The notes beneath the pieces are model-generated. The model searched no databases. It was given only the letters and a program-made list of their open reading frames with translations, and was not told the DNA's origin. Positions 1 through 5,429 of a stretch of DNA of 5,668 bases are shown piece after piece. Location: the NCBI GenBank assembly GCA_902766135.1, contig CACXCK010000125.1, positions 1 to 5,668 on the forward strand, read 5' to 3'. The translations under genes were made by a program, and so were the position numbers. How positions within the stretch are numbered: position 1 is the first letter of the stretch; the number at the start of each line of letters is the position of its first letter. The DNA is from an uncultured Erysipelotrichaceae bacterium (GTDB lineage: Bacteria; Bacillota_I; Bacilli_A; RF39; UBA660).

Positions 1-781
1 CTTCCTTCTTTTCCTCTTTTACTTCAACAGCATTTGCTTTTTTTTCTTCCTTTTTAACATCTTTTTGAGGTTCTTCTTCAGTAATATAGTCAACTAACTC
101 AAGTCCTCTAGCTTCACAAATAGCATTTGTTAAAGCACCAAGAACAACTTTAATAGAACGAACAGCATCATCATTTCCAGGAATAACATAATCTAAAGAA
201 TCAGGATCACAGTTCGTATCAATAAGACCAAATACAGGTATATTTAATTTTCTAGCTTCACGAATAGCGTTCTCTTCCTTCTTAGAATCAACAATAATAA
301 TTGCTTGAGGAATCTTTTCCATATCGCGAATACCACATAATACACGGTTTAATTTTTCATATTCTTTCTTAAGACCAATAACTTCTTTTTTAGGAAGAAC
401 ATCAAAAACCCCGTTCTTTTCCATATTTTCAATTTCAACTAAACGATTAACACGCTTTCTAATTGTTCTAAAATTAGTAAGTGTTCCACCAAGCCAACGT
501 TCCGTAACATAATAAGAATTACTTCTTAAAGCTTCATCACGAGCTACTTCACTAGCTTGTTTTTTGGTACCAACAAAAAGGAAAGTACCACCATTTGTAG
601 CAATCTCTTTAATTGCTTCATAAGCATTTTCCATGCCTTCTACAGTCTTGTCTAGATCAATGATATAAATATCATCTCTAACTCCAAAAATATATGGTTT
701 CATTTTAGGATTCCAACGTTTAGTTTGGTGACCAAAATGAACCCCAGCTTCTAACAATAAACTTTTAGAAACTACTGCCAT
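1..781 (-). CDS. rpsB: 30S ribosomal protein S2 (3' end cut by window edge)
   Basis: This is ribosomal protein uS2, a structural protein of the small ribosomal subunit needed for late 30S assembly and for S1 docking where S1 is present. The first 260 residues are visible and no stop is reached. The start is MAVVSKSLLLEAGVHFGHQT, with the typical S2 motif GVHFGHQT at 13-20. It is followed by WNPKMKPYIFG (23-33), FVGTKKQA (69-76), ERWLGGTLTNF (94-104) and the C-terminal core element GNDDAVRSI (202-210). The core ends near residue 235; after that comes a Lys/Glu-rich low-complexity tail (236 to at least 260), so the protein is longer than the roughly 240-250 residues of E. coli or B. subtilis S2. 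The ribosome binding site GAAAGGA (798 to 792) lies 10 nt before the ATG. Codons such as CGT, GGT and GCT are favoured, unlike the AGA/ATA-rich neighbours, as expected for a highly expressed gene. tsf usually follows but lies outside the window. Confidence 0.98.
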   Translation of the reverse strand, partial: MAVVSKSLLLEAGVHFGHQTKRWNPKMKPYIFGVRDDIYIIDLDKTVEGMENAYEAIKEIATNGGTFLFVGTKKQASEVARDEALRSNSYYVTERWLGGTLTNFRTIRKRVNRLVEIENMEKNGVFDVLPKKEVIGLKKEYEKLNRVLCGIRDMEKIPQAIIIVDSKKEENAIREARKLNIPVFGLIDTNCDPDSLDYVIPGNDDAVRSIKVVLGALTNAICEARGLELVDYITEEEPQKDVKKEEKKANAVEVKEEKKE

Positions 782-895
782 TTTCCACACATCCTTTCGT
801 TTACACACCTGGCCTCTTCTTCTTGACCTTCCACAGGTGGCACCCTGCACTAGAAAGTATCAATCCAAAGCCATGAATATTTCCCTAAAAGGGCT
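782..895 (-). promoter_or_regulatory. Structured rpsB 5' leader, candidate autoregulatory RNA
   Basis: The predicted rpsB transcript has a leader of about 114 nt, far longer than the roughly 10-20 nt leaders of the other genes here. Three elements are visible in the RNA sense. A short hairpin CCCU-UUU-AGGG occupies 893-883. A hairpin UGCAGG (849-844) with CCUGUG (837-832) has two G-U pairs. An alternative pairing joins CACCUG (839-834) to CAGGUG (811-806), just upstream of the ribosome binding site. The last two share CCUG and exclude each other. S2 is known to repress rpsB-tsf through its leader in gamma-proteobacteria. Whether this leader belongs to a described Bacillota class cannot be told from the sequence alone. 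Confidence 0.5.
860..874 (-). other. Possible 4-codon leader ORF (MALD-stop) in the rpsB leader
   Basis: An ATG at 874-872 is followed by GCT TTG GAT TGA. It is preceded at 7 nt by AGGGA (886-882), which fits a ribosome binding site as well as those of the real genes. The AGGG also forms the 3' arm of the first leader hairpin. It may be a translated leader peptide or a chance match; nothing here shows translation. Confidence 0.2.
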
Positions 896-901
896 AACGT
901 T

Positions 902-930
902 ATGATACCAAATTATTTCTTTATTTACAA
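902..930 (-). promoter_or_regulatory. Sigma-A-type promoter of rpsB
   Basis: The -35 box TTGTAA (930-925) and the -10 box TATCAT (907-902) are separated by exactly 17 bp, which places the transcript start near 895. The -35 box begins about 10 bp after the stop codon of the MazF-like gene. No terminator hairpin is visible in between, so read-through from that gene into rpsB is possible. Confidence 0.7.
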
Positions 931-940
931 GCTCTTTTTC

Positions 941-1378
941 TCAAAATATAATACTTTTTTTAACCATTTTTAAATACTTAGTCACATCCTTAATATCCAT
1001 CTCGCCAATTTTATAAACAAATTGATCATATTCAATTTTTAAAGGCATCTCAATCCTAAGATATGACACTTTTTTTAAACCTAAAGAAAGATAATTAGAT
1101 AGCCTTATCCGCTGATAAGAATCACTCTGTGAAGTAATCTTTAAACCATAATAATTTCTTGAATCTTTACGTATCAAATGCTCATGCCTGTCATCAACAA
1201 TTAAAATAGGACGAAACACAGTCTCATATAAATATTTATTACTAGACTTGACTAGTACAGGCATTCTACAAATCCAAATATCTCCAAAAGAAGGAAGAAG
1301 AGCCTCTTCCTTAACTAACAAACTTAAAGGCACAAAATCACTAAACCACAAGTACTCTTTTAATGATATGATTTCCAT
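941..1378 (-). CDS. PemK/MazF-like protein, no adjacent antitoxin
   Basis: This 145-residue protein resembles the MazF/PemK fold, whose classic members are sequence-specific mRNA endoribonucleases held in check by a small antitoxin. Landmarks in the family order are GDIWICRMP (32-40, first strand), RPILIVDD (56-63), GLKITSQ (78-84), the late block GLKKVSYLRI (100-109), and KIGEM (123-127). R56 and T82/S83 sit where the catalytic Arg and Thr/Ser of MazF are found, so activity is plausible. About 31 residues precede GDIW, more than in short MazF proteins. No antitoxin-sized ORF lies on either side: trxA is upstream and rpsB downstream. There is no good ribosome binding site before the ATG, and the predicted promoter puts the transcript start at or next to the ATG. 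It may be a solitary toxin-fold protein with another role. Fold assignment is fairly secure; function is inferred. Confidence 0.75.
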   Translation of the reverse strand: MEIISLKEYLWFSDFVPLSLLVKEEALLPSFGDIWICRMPVLVKSSNKYLYETVFRPILIVDDRHEHLIRKDSRNYYGLKITSQSDSYQRIRLSNYLSLGLKKVSYLRIEMPLKIEYDQFVYKIGEMDIKDVTKYLKMVKKSIIF

Positions 1379-1384
1379 GAAGAA

Positions 1385-1413
1385 ATAATAACAAAATAAA
1401 ATAAAAAAAACAA
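1385..1413 (-). promoter_or_regulatory. Possible promoter of the MazF-like gene, overlapping the trxA terminator
   Basis: The -35-like TTGTTT (1413-1408) and -10-like TATTAT (1390-1385) are 17 bp apart. The -35 lies in the 3' arm of the trxA terminator hairpin and the spacer is its T-tract. The predicted start falls at about 1378, the A of the ATG, giving a leaderless mRNA. The region is extremely AT-rich, so chance matches are likely. Confidence 0.35.
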
Positions 1414-1427
1414 GCTTTACTTGTTTT
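1403..1427 (-). terminator. Intrinsic terminator of the cvpA-trxA operon
   Basis: In the RNA, AAAACAAG (1427-1420) pairs with CUUGUUUU (1414-1407) around the 5-nt loop UAAAG. The run of T continues to 1403, followed by further T-rich sequence. The trxA stop codon TAA (1419-1417) lies inside the loop, so the last codons of trxA form the 5' arm. The stem is AT-rich but the U-tract is long. Confidence 0.75.
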
Positions 1428-1719
1428 CGTTAACCCATTCTTCCAAATCACTCTTACTAATTAGTCCAACTTTCTTGTCAATCATCTCTCCATCTTTAAA
1501 CAAAATAAGCGTTGGAATTGACATAATTCCATAAGAAGCAGCTATTTCATCAAATGAATCTACATTAACTTTCAAAATATTTACACCATCTAGTTGCTCA
1601 AGAATAGGTCCTAAAGCTTTGCATGGTCCACACCAATCAGCATAAAAATCAACCAACATTAAACCCTTTCCTATCAATTTTTTAAAATCATTTTCCTGTT
1701 CTAAAAAAGTAATCATCAT
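1417..1719 (-). CDS. trxA: Thioredoxin
   Basis: This is a cytoplasmic thiol-disulfide oxidoreductase that reduces protein disulfides and is recharged by thioredoxin reductase. At 100 residues it is a single thioredoxin domain, slightly shorter than the usual 103-110. The active site WCGPC is at 29-33, preceded by VDFYAD (23-28). The cis-proline is P69 in SIPT (67-70), and the conserved VNVD strand is at 51-54. Two ATG codons stand in tandem at the start. The ribosome binding site AAAGGA (1732-1727) is 7 nt from the first and 10 nt from the second, and the first overlaps the cvpA stop as ATGA, so I kept the first. The overlap means transcription and probably translation are coupled to cvpA; no separate promoter is evident. 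The gene ends in its own terminator hairpin. Confidence 0.97.
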   Translation of the reverse strand: MMITFLEQENDFKKLIGKGLMLVDFYADWCGPCKALGPILEQLDGVNILKVNVDSFDEIAASYGIMSIPTLILFKDGEMIDKKVGLISKSDLEEWVNENK

Positions 1720-2435
1720 TCATCATTCCTTTCATATTTACTAATCACTTCAAAAACATCAGTTATCTCTAACTTTTTTGAATCAATCAATTCCTTAACC
1801 GAATTAACAGATACTATATCATACTTTAATAAAATATCCAAACTTTCTTTATTATATTCATTTTTATCATGCATATCTTTATCTTTTATACTAACAACTT
1901 CCTTTATAGCTTCATAATATTTCTCACACCCAGAAGATAAAAAAGGTGTCTCCCGTACAATAATACTAGCAAATTGACTATTAAGAACAAATGGAGTCGT
2001 TAAAGGCAATTGCATCAATAAAAATAAGGCTAAATAAACAAAAATAAAATTTTCTAAAATCCCAAATATTGCCCCTAAAATTTTAGAAGGTATACTTAAA
2101 ACAATTGTAAACTTTAAAATTGTTTCAAAAACATTTGTAATCTTTATAAGAATATGCAGTACAGCCATCAAAATTACATACACTAAAATATAAGCAATAG
2201 CTTCATAAAGAACTAAATTTAAAACCGTTAGTCCTTCAAAATCGCCACCAAAATTAAAGAATGGACAAATCTTATATAAAAGTTCTGATAAGGGATTTTT
2301 AAGATAAAAAGAAATAACAATAACAATAATAGATCCAACAAACATAGTAGCACTTTGTATTATTCCGCGTTTAAACCCAACAATAGCTCCCATAATAAGA
2401 ATGAAAATGGCTACAGTATCAATAAGTGACGTCAT
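1716..2435 (-). CDS. cvpA: CvpA family membrane protein
   Basis: This 239-residue protein belongs to the CvpA (colicin V production) family of small inner-membrane proteins; their biochemical role in Bacillota is unknown. Hydrophobic segments lie at about 4-20, 31-45, 72-98 and 120-143. The family signatures are IDTVAI near the N-terminus, GFKRGIIQS (20-28), and IPSKILGAIFGILENF (115-130) before the last membrane segment. A soluble tail of about 95 residues follows, charged around 184-200 and ending in a helical segment with LDILLKYDIVSVNSVKELID (199-218). I start at ATG 2435-2433 because GGAGGT sits 5 nt upstream and a promoter just before it. Extending the frame upstream would run through the promoter and into rnhC on the other strand. 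The gene overlaps trxA by 4 bp. In Bacillus and Staphylococcus, cvpA likewise sits between rnhC and trxA, but with zapA, polX and mutS2 as extra members. Confidence 0.92.
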   Translation of the reverse strand: MTSLIDTVAIFILIMGAIVGFKRGIIQSATMFVGSIIVIVISFYLKNPLSELLYKICPFFNFGGDFEGLTVLNLVLYEAIAYILVYVILMAVLHILIKITNVFETILKFTIVLSIPSKILGAIFGILENFIFVYLALFLLMQLPLTTPFVLNSQFASIIVRETPFLSSGCEKYYEAIKEVVSIKDKDMHDKNEYNKESLDILLKYDIVSVNSVKELIDSKKLEITDVFEVISKYERNDE

Positions 2436-2440
2436 ATATA

Positions 2441-2446
2441 ACCTCC
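2441..2446 (-). promoter_or_regulatory. Ribosome binding site that fixes the cvpA start
   Basis: GGAGGT (2446-2441) is 5 nt from ATG 2435-2433 and is the strongest Shine-Dalgarno in the window. It rules out the in-frame upstream ATG at 2564, which lies before the predicted transcript start. Confidence 0.85.
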
Positions 2447-2460
2447 ATATTTTCCCCACT

Positions 2461-2489
2461 ATTATACAATATATGATAGTAAATTGCAA
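2461..2489 (-). promoter_or_regulatory. Promoter of the cvpA-trxA operon
   Basis: The -35 box TTGCAA (2489-2484) and a consensus -10 box TATAAT (2466-2461) are separated by 17 bp. The transcript would start near 2454, giving a leader of about 19 nt that contains the GGAGGT site. Confidence 0.75.
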
Positions 2490-2496
2490 AAGAATT

Positions 2497-2505
2497 TGAT
2501 ATAAT
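2497..2505 (+). promoter_or_regulatory. Extended -10 promoter of rnhC
   Basis: TGATATAAT is a consensus -10 box (2500-2505) with the TG extension (2497-2498). No good -35 box lies at 16-18 bp, which fits an extended -10 promoter. The start would be near 2512, at the ribosome binding site AGGTGA (2512-2517), which is 6 nt before the ATG. The leader is therefore only about 12 nt. Confidence 0.55.
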
Positions 2506-2523
2506 ACCACTAGGTGAAGAAAA

Positions 2524-3456
2524 ATGACAATAGTATTTAAAGTAAGCGATAAATTAAAAAACAAAATGCTCCACTACTATGAAGATAAAAAGCGTCCTAA
2601 AACACCACCATATGCAATATTTCAAGCCGAAGACGCTGACACTATTATAACTCTTTACGAATCTGGAAAAGTAATGTTTCAAGGCATTAGTGCTGATATC
2701 GACGCCAAAATGTGGCAAGAAATAGAACATAAACTATCAGGACAAAAAATAGATATTACCCCCCAAGAAGAAAAAAAGCAAAAAAAAGCTCTTCCAACTC
2801 ACAACCTGGATGAATACTCAACCATCGGATCAGATGAAGTAGGAACCGGAGACTTCTTTGGTCCAATAGTTGTCACAGCAAGTTACGTATCAAAAGACAA
2901 AACAAGTTATATAAGAAATTTAGGAGTAAGAGATTCCAAAGCGCTAACAGACGAAAAAATAAAAACTATCGCTCCAACCCTTATTAGAGAAATACCTCAC
3001 TCTACATTCCTTCTATCTAATGAAGACTATAACAAATACAATCAAAAAGGCTATAACATGAATAAAATCAAAGCTATTTTACACAACAAAGTGTTATATG
3101 AATTAAAAAATAAACACCTACCATATGATAAAATTGTTGTCGATCAGTTTGTCTACCCCCAAAAATACTATGAACATATCAAAGAAAGCACTAAAATTGT
3201 TAAAGACATAACATTCATGACTCACGCTGAAGACATATGTGCATCTGTAGCTGTATCAAGCTGCATAAGTCGGTATATTTTTATTAAAAAAATGGACGAA
3301 CTAAGTGATTCACTACACACCCCACTCCCTAAAGGAGCAGGAGAAGAAGTAGATAAAATTACCGCGGAAATAGTTAAAAAGTATGGTGAAAAAAAATTAG
3401 AAACAATCGCAAAACTAAACTTTAAAAATAGCACAAAATACAAAGAATACATGTAA
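2524..3456 (+). CDS. rnhC: Ribonuclease HIII
   Basis: RNase HIII cuts the RNA strand of RNA/DNA hybrids, such as R-loops and replication primers, in the cytoplasm. The 310 residues match the family length. Residues 1-80 form the N-terminal TBP-like hybrid-binding domain, including QGISAD (53-58). A Lys/Glu/Gln-rich linker follows (81-90). The catalytic domain begins at about 98 with IGSDEVGTGDFFGPI (101-115), giving D104 and E105. It continues with RDSK (136-139), HNKVL (187-191), VVDQF with D207 (205-209), and HAED with E236 before the helix CASVAVSSCISRYIF. The conserved late motif LPKGAG is at 268-273. All expected catalytic acids (D104, E105, D207, E236) are present. The two-domain layout and the GDFFGP motif separate it from RNase HII. 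It is divergent from cvpA and convergent with holA. The linker is encoded by two A-tracts (A7 and A8). Confidence 0.96.
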   Translation: MTIVFKVSDKLKNKMLHYYEDKKRPKTPPYAIFQAEDADTIITLYESGKVMFQGISADIDAKMWQEIEHKLSGQKIDITPQEEKKQKKALPTHNLDEYSTIGSDEVGTGDFFGPIVVTASYVSKDKTSYIRNLGVRDSKALTDEKIKTIAPTLIREIPHSTFLLSNEDYNKYNQKGYNMNKIKAILHNKVLYELKNKHLPYDKIVVDQFVYPQKYYEHIKESTKIVKDITFMTHAEDICASVAVSSCISRYIFIKKMDELSDSLHTPLPKGAGEEVDKITAEIVKKYGEKKLETIAKLNFKNSTKYKEYM

Positions 3457-3482
3457 AAAGTGGATTAGATATCCACTTTTTT
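3455..3482. terminator. Bidirectional terminator between rnhC and holA
   Basis: AAAAAGTGGAT (3455-3465) pairs perfectly with ATCCACTTTTT (3471-3481) around a 5-nt loop, an 11-bp stem. A T-run follows on the plus strand (3477-3482), and a matching A-run at 3455-3459 serves the minus strand. The stop codons of rnhC (3454-3456) and holA (3483-3481) both touch the stem, so a single 28-bp hairpin serves two convergent genes. Confidence 0.9.
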
Positions 3483-4410
3483 ATTCACAAACACTAACGA
3501 TAAAAGCCTCCAAAGAAACCCTTTTATCTTCCTTTCCAGACTTTATTTTATAATCCATTAGAGAAAGCTTTATAATTATATCCTTAACATCATCGATATG
3601 ATACAAGGATGCCTCTTGAACAATTTTCTTTAATTGCCAATCAAGAAGTCCCAATTCCGTTAGAATATACCCAGTACTATTCCCTTCTAACAATTTATAA
3701 TAATAAATGAGCCTATATTCTCGAACGAGCACATTTAAAAGTTGAATAGGATCAACCTTCAAATTAACCAGTTCATCTAAACATCGCATCGAAGCAGTCA
3801 AATCCTTACGAACAACTTGGTCAACAAACAAGAAAACATTATCACTATAATTCATCGGCACAACTTTCTTAATATCAGAAAGCAAAATACTATCCCGAGG
3901 ATTATATTTCAAAGATAACTTTTCAATCTCCTTACATATCAAATCATAAGAATTTAAAGAAGCACTAATTAAATAACGTACAACATCATCATTAACTTTA
4001 TAAATACTAAGTTTTTTCTTTATATCATTAAATAATTCATATCCCTTAGGCGCTTTTAACTCTATAAAGCCATTATCTTGAATAATTTTTTTAACGATAC
4101 TTTTTCGTTTATCCACAGCCTCATAAGTTGCAAATATAAGTATTGTATTATCATTAGGATTATTGATATAACCGAGTAATTTCTTAGTGTCATCCTCTTT
4201 AATCTTTGTTTTACCAAAAAAGTTAGCATTCATTCCAATAACTACCTTTAAATTGTCAAACAATGAAAAATAGGAAGCCTCTTCTAAAACATCATCCAAA
4301 CTACTCTCATTAAGATTGTAGAGCATCTTATTATCATTTTTAACAATTTTATCTAATTCTTGTTCAAGTAAAATATAAGAATCACTTGATATTAAAATCA
4401 CTTTATTCAT
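3481..4410 (-). CDS. holA: DNA polymerase III delta subunit
   Basis: HolA (YqeN in Bacillus) is the delta subunit of the clamp loader; it opens the beta sliding clamp so that it can be placed on primed DNA. The 309 residues have the expected AAA+-like layout without a functional Walker A motif. The N-terminal lobe is about 1-130, with LKVVIG at 54-59 and the strand ILIFAT at 90-95. The middle region is 135-185. The C-terminal collar carries the most recognisable blocks: NVFLFVDQVVRKD (191-203), LVNLKVDPIQLLNVLVREYR (214-233) and LMDYKIKSGKED (284-295) followed by SLEAFI (299-304). The ribosome binding site GGGTGA (4420-4415) is 4 nt from the ATG. The usual neighbours comEC and rpsT are absent here; it follows the kinase-like/small-protein pair at 54 bp and converges on rnhC. 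Confidence 0.93.
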   Translation of the reverse strand: MNKVILISSDSYILLEQELDKIVKNDNKMLYNLNESSLDDVLEEASYFSLFDNLKVVIGMNANFFGKTKIKEDDTKKLLGYINNPNDNTILIFATYEAVDKRKSIVKKIIQDNGFIELKAPKGYELFNDIKKKLSIYKVNDDVVRYLISASLNSYDLICKEIEKLSLKYNPRDSILLSDIKKVVPMNYSDNVFLFVDQVVRKDLTASMRCLDELVNLKVDPIQLLNVLVREYRLIYYYKLLEGNSTGYILTELGLLDWQLKKIVQEASLYHIDDVKDIIIKLSLMDYKIKSGKEDKRVSLEAFIVSVCE

Positions 4411-4434
4411 TTAATCACCCATTCATGTATCACT

Positions 4435-4443
4435 ATTTTATCA
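4435..4443 (-). promoter_or_regulatory. Possible extended -10 promoter of holA
   Basis: TGATAAAAT carries the TG extension (4443-4442) and the -10-like TAAAAT (4440-4435), with no convincing -35 box. The start would be near 4428, about 18 nt before the holA ATG. It could let holA be expressed independently of the two genes upstream. Confidence 0.35.
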
Positions 4444-4446
4444 CAT

Positions 4447-4465
4447 AAAAAAGTAAACAATTACT
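4447..4465 (-). terminator. Weak hairpin and T-tract after the 85-residue ORF
   Basis: In the RNA, AGUAA (4465-4461) pairs with UUACU (4456-4452) around UUGU, followed by U to 4447. The stem is only 5 bp with one G-C pair, so at best it terminates partially; read-through into holA is likely. Confidence 0.25.
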
Positions 4466-4721
4466 ATCGATGCAAAGAACTTATTCTAGCCTCTTCTAAC
4501 AAATAATTAAGAAGCATATATTCCTCACCCTTAAGCACTGTTATATTCCCACCGTTTCTAACACAGTTCAATATATTTAAATAAATATTATTCCAAGCCG
4601 CAATATAATAATTAGCCTCACTTACTGAAATAGATGGCACTAAAACAGTCAAAGTATTAGCATCCCCATCATGAAGCGCAATTCTAAGTAAATCCAAAAA
4701 CTCACCATCTGAAATAATCAT
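4464..4721 (-). CDS. Uncharacterised 85-residue protein
   Basis: I do not recognise this protein. It is 85 residues long, with no signal peptide, membrane segment or cysteine pair, and looks mainly helical: an acidic N-terminal helix (SDGEFLDLLRIAL, 4-16), a short hydrophobic stretch TLTVLVPSI (23-31), a Tyr/Trp/Asn-rich helix (37-52), a turn RNGGN (55-59) and an amphipathic C-terminal helix (63-81). A TTG directly before the ATG (4724-4722) could also initiate. I prefer the ATG because AGGGTGG (4735-4729) lies 7 nt from it. That ribosome binding site overlaps the stop codon of the kinase-like gene 12 bp upstream, so the two are almost certainly cotranscribed and perhaps translationally coupled. 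The tight pairing suggests a shared function, but what it is cannot be read from the sequence. Confidence 0.7.
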   Translation of the reverse strand: MIISDGEFLDLLRIALHDGDANTLTVLVPSISVSEANYYIAAWNNIYLNILNCVRNGGNITVLKGEEYMLLNYLLEEARISSLHR

Positions 4722-4733
4722 CAAAGCACCACC

Positions 4734-5411
4734 CTAAAACTTCTTCATTTTACAATTGACTTTCCTCAAAACCATACGAACATCTTTCTTTCTAATATTT
4801 TCTAATAATATCAGTAAATCACTTAAAGAAAGAATCTTACTTCCATCTAGATTTTGATATAGAATATTTCTTATCAATAAACGCTCTTCTGGTCTATAAT
4901 ATATTTCCCAATCAAAAAAACTAGTATTATAGATCAGACTAAGAATATAATCGCACAAATATGACGAACTAATTTTTCTGTTTTGAGCCTTATCTGGAAG
5001 ACAGCTATCAATATCTAACAACAATATAGAATTATCATTAACTAACACATTCTTTTCATGATAGTCAAAATAACATAAACCATAATTATCTCTAAGATAG
5101 ATATAATCATAAATTAGCTGAGAACACAAATCTTTAAGAAGATTTAAATCTTTCTTTCTAGAAATAGAAAGAGCTTTTCTATAATTTTTCATAACATAGC
5201 CAACTATATTTCCATTATCATAAATATAATCATATATTAAAGGAACAAATTTAGGATTATTATCTTTCATCATTTTTATTATTTCACTACGTCCTTTAAT
5301 ATCAATCCAATTATGAAAAACTTTATAAACAACATCGTCGTCAAAATATATAATGCTCTCAGAAGACCTAATAAATTTAGAAGTATTTTCATTAATTTCA
5401 CTAGCTAACAT
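4734..5411 (-). CDS. Protein-kinase-fold (APH-like) protein of unknown substrate
   Basis: The 225 residues show the core of a small protein-kinase or aminoglycoside-phosphotransferase-like fold. VVYKVF (27-32) supplies the ATP-binding beta-3 lysine K30. Possible alpha-C acids are E43 and nearby. The hinge region is NIVGYVMKNY (68-77). The catalytic loop YFDYHEKNVLV (114-124) has D116, H118 and N121 in the D-x-H-x-x-N pattern. The metal-binding strand ILLLDIDS (129-136) places D133, with D135, where DFG or IDxE stands in relatives. No clear glycine-rich loop is seen near the N-terminus (SSESIIYFDDD). The C-terminal lobe is short, ending in a basic segment (KVNCKMKKF). ATP-dependent phosphotransfer is plausible because the catalytic residues are intact; the substrate (protein, sugar, lipid or drug) cannot be told. 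GAGAGG lies 8 nt before the ATG. It opens the operon with the 85-residue protein. Confidence 0.75.
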   Translation of the reverse strand: MLASEINENTSKFIRSSESIIYFDDDVVYKVFHNWIDIKGRSEIIKMMKDNNPKFVPLIYDYIYDNGNIVGYVMKNYRKALSISRKKDLNLLKDLCSQLIYDYIYLRDNYGLCYFDYHEKNVLVNDNSILLLDIDSCLPDKAQNRKISSSYLCDYILSLIYNTSFFDWEIYYRPEERLLIRNILYQNLDGSKILSLSDLLILLENIRKKDVRMVLRKVNCKMKKF

Positions 5412-5429
5412 AAAACAAACCTCTCAAAA

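Noticed and set aside
832..850. Resemblance of AGGGUGCCACC in the rpsB leader to the T-box sequence AGGGUGGNACC
   Set aside because: There is no specifier stem, no terminator/antiterminator pair, and the leader is too short for a T-box; the match is only partial.
2436..2564. In-frame extension of cvpA to an ATG at 2564, adding 43 hydrophobic residues
   Set aside because: The extension runs through the cvpA promoter and across the rnhC start on the other strand, has no ribosome binding site at its ATG, and the CvpA homology begins at the ATG at 2435 with a strong GGAGGT site.
3222..3452. 76-residue minus-strand reading frame
   Set aside because: It lies entirely inside rnhC, antisense to conserved catalytic residues, and has no ribosome binding site or recognisable protein pattern.
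4722..4724. TTG as start of the small gene downstream of the kinase-like gene
   Set aside because: The adjacent ATG is a better start codon and has better spacing (7 nt) from AGGGTGG; the TTG would be too close.
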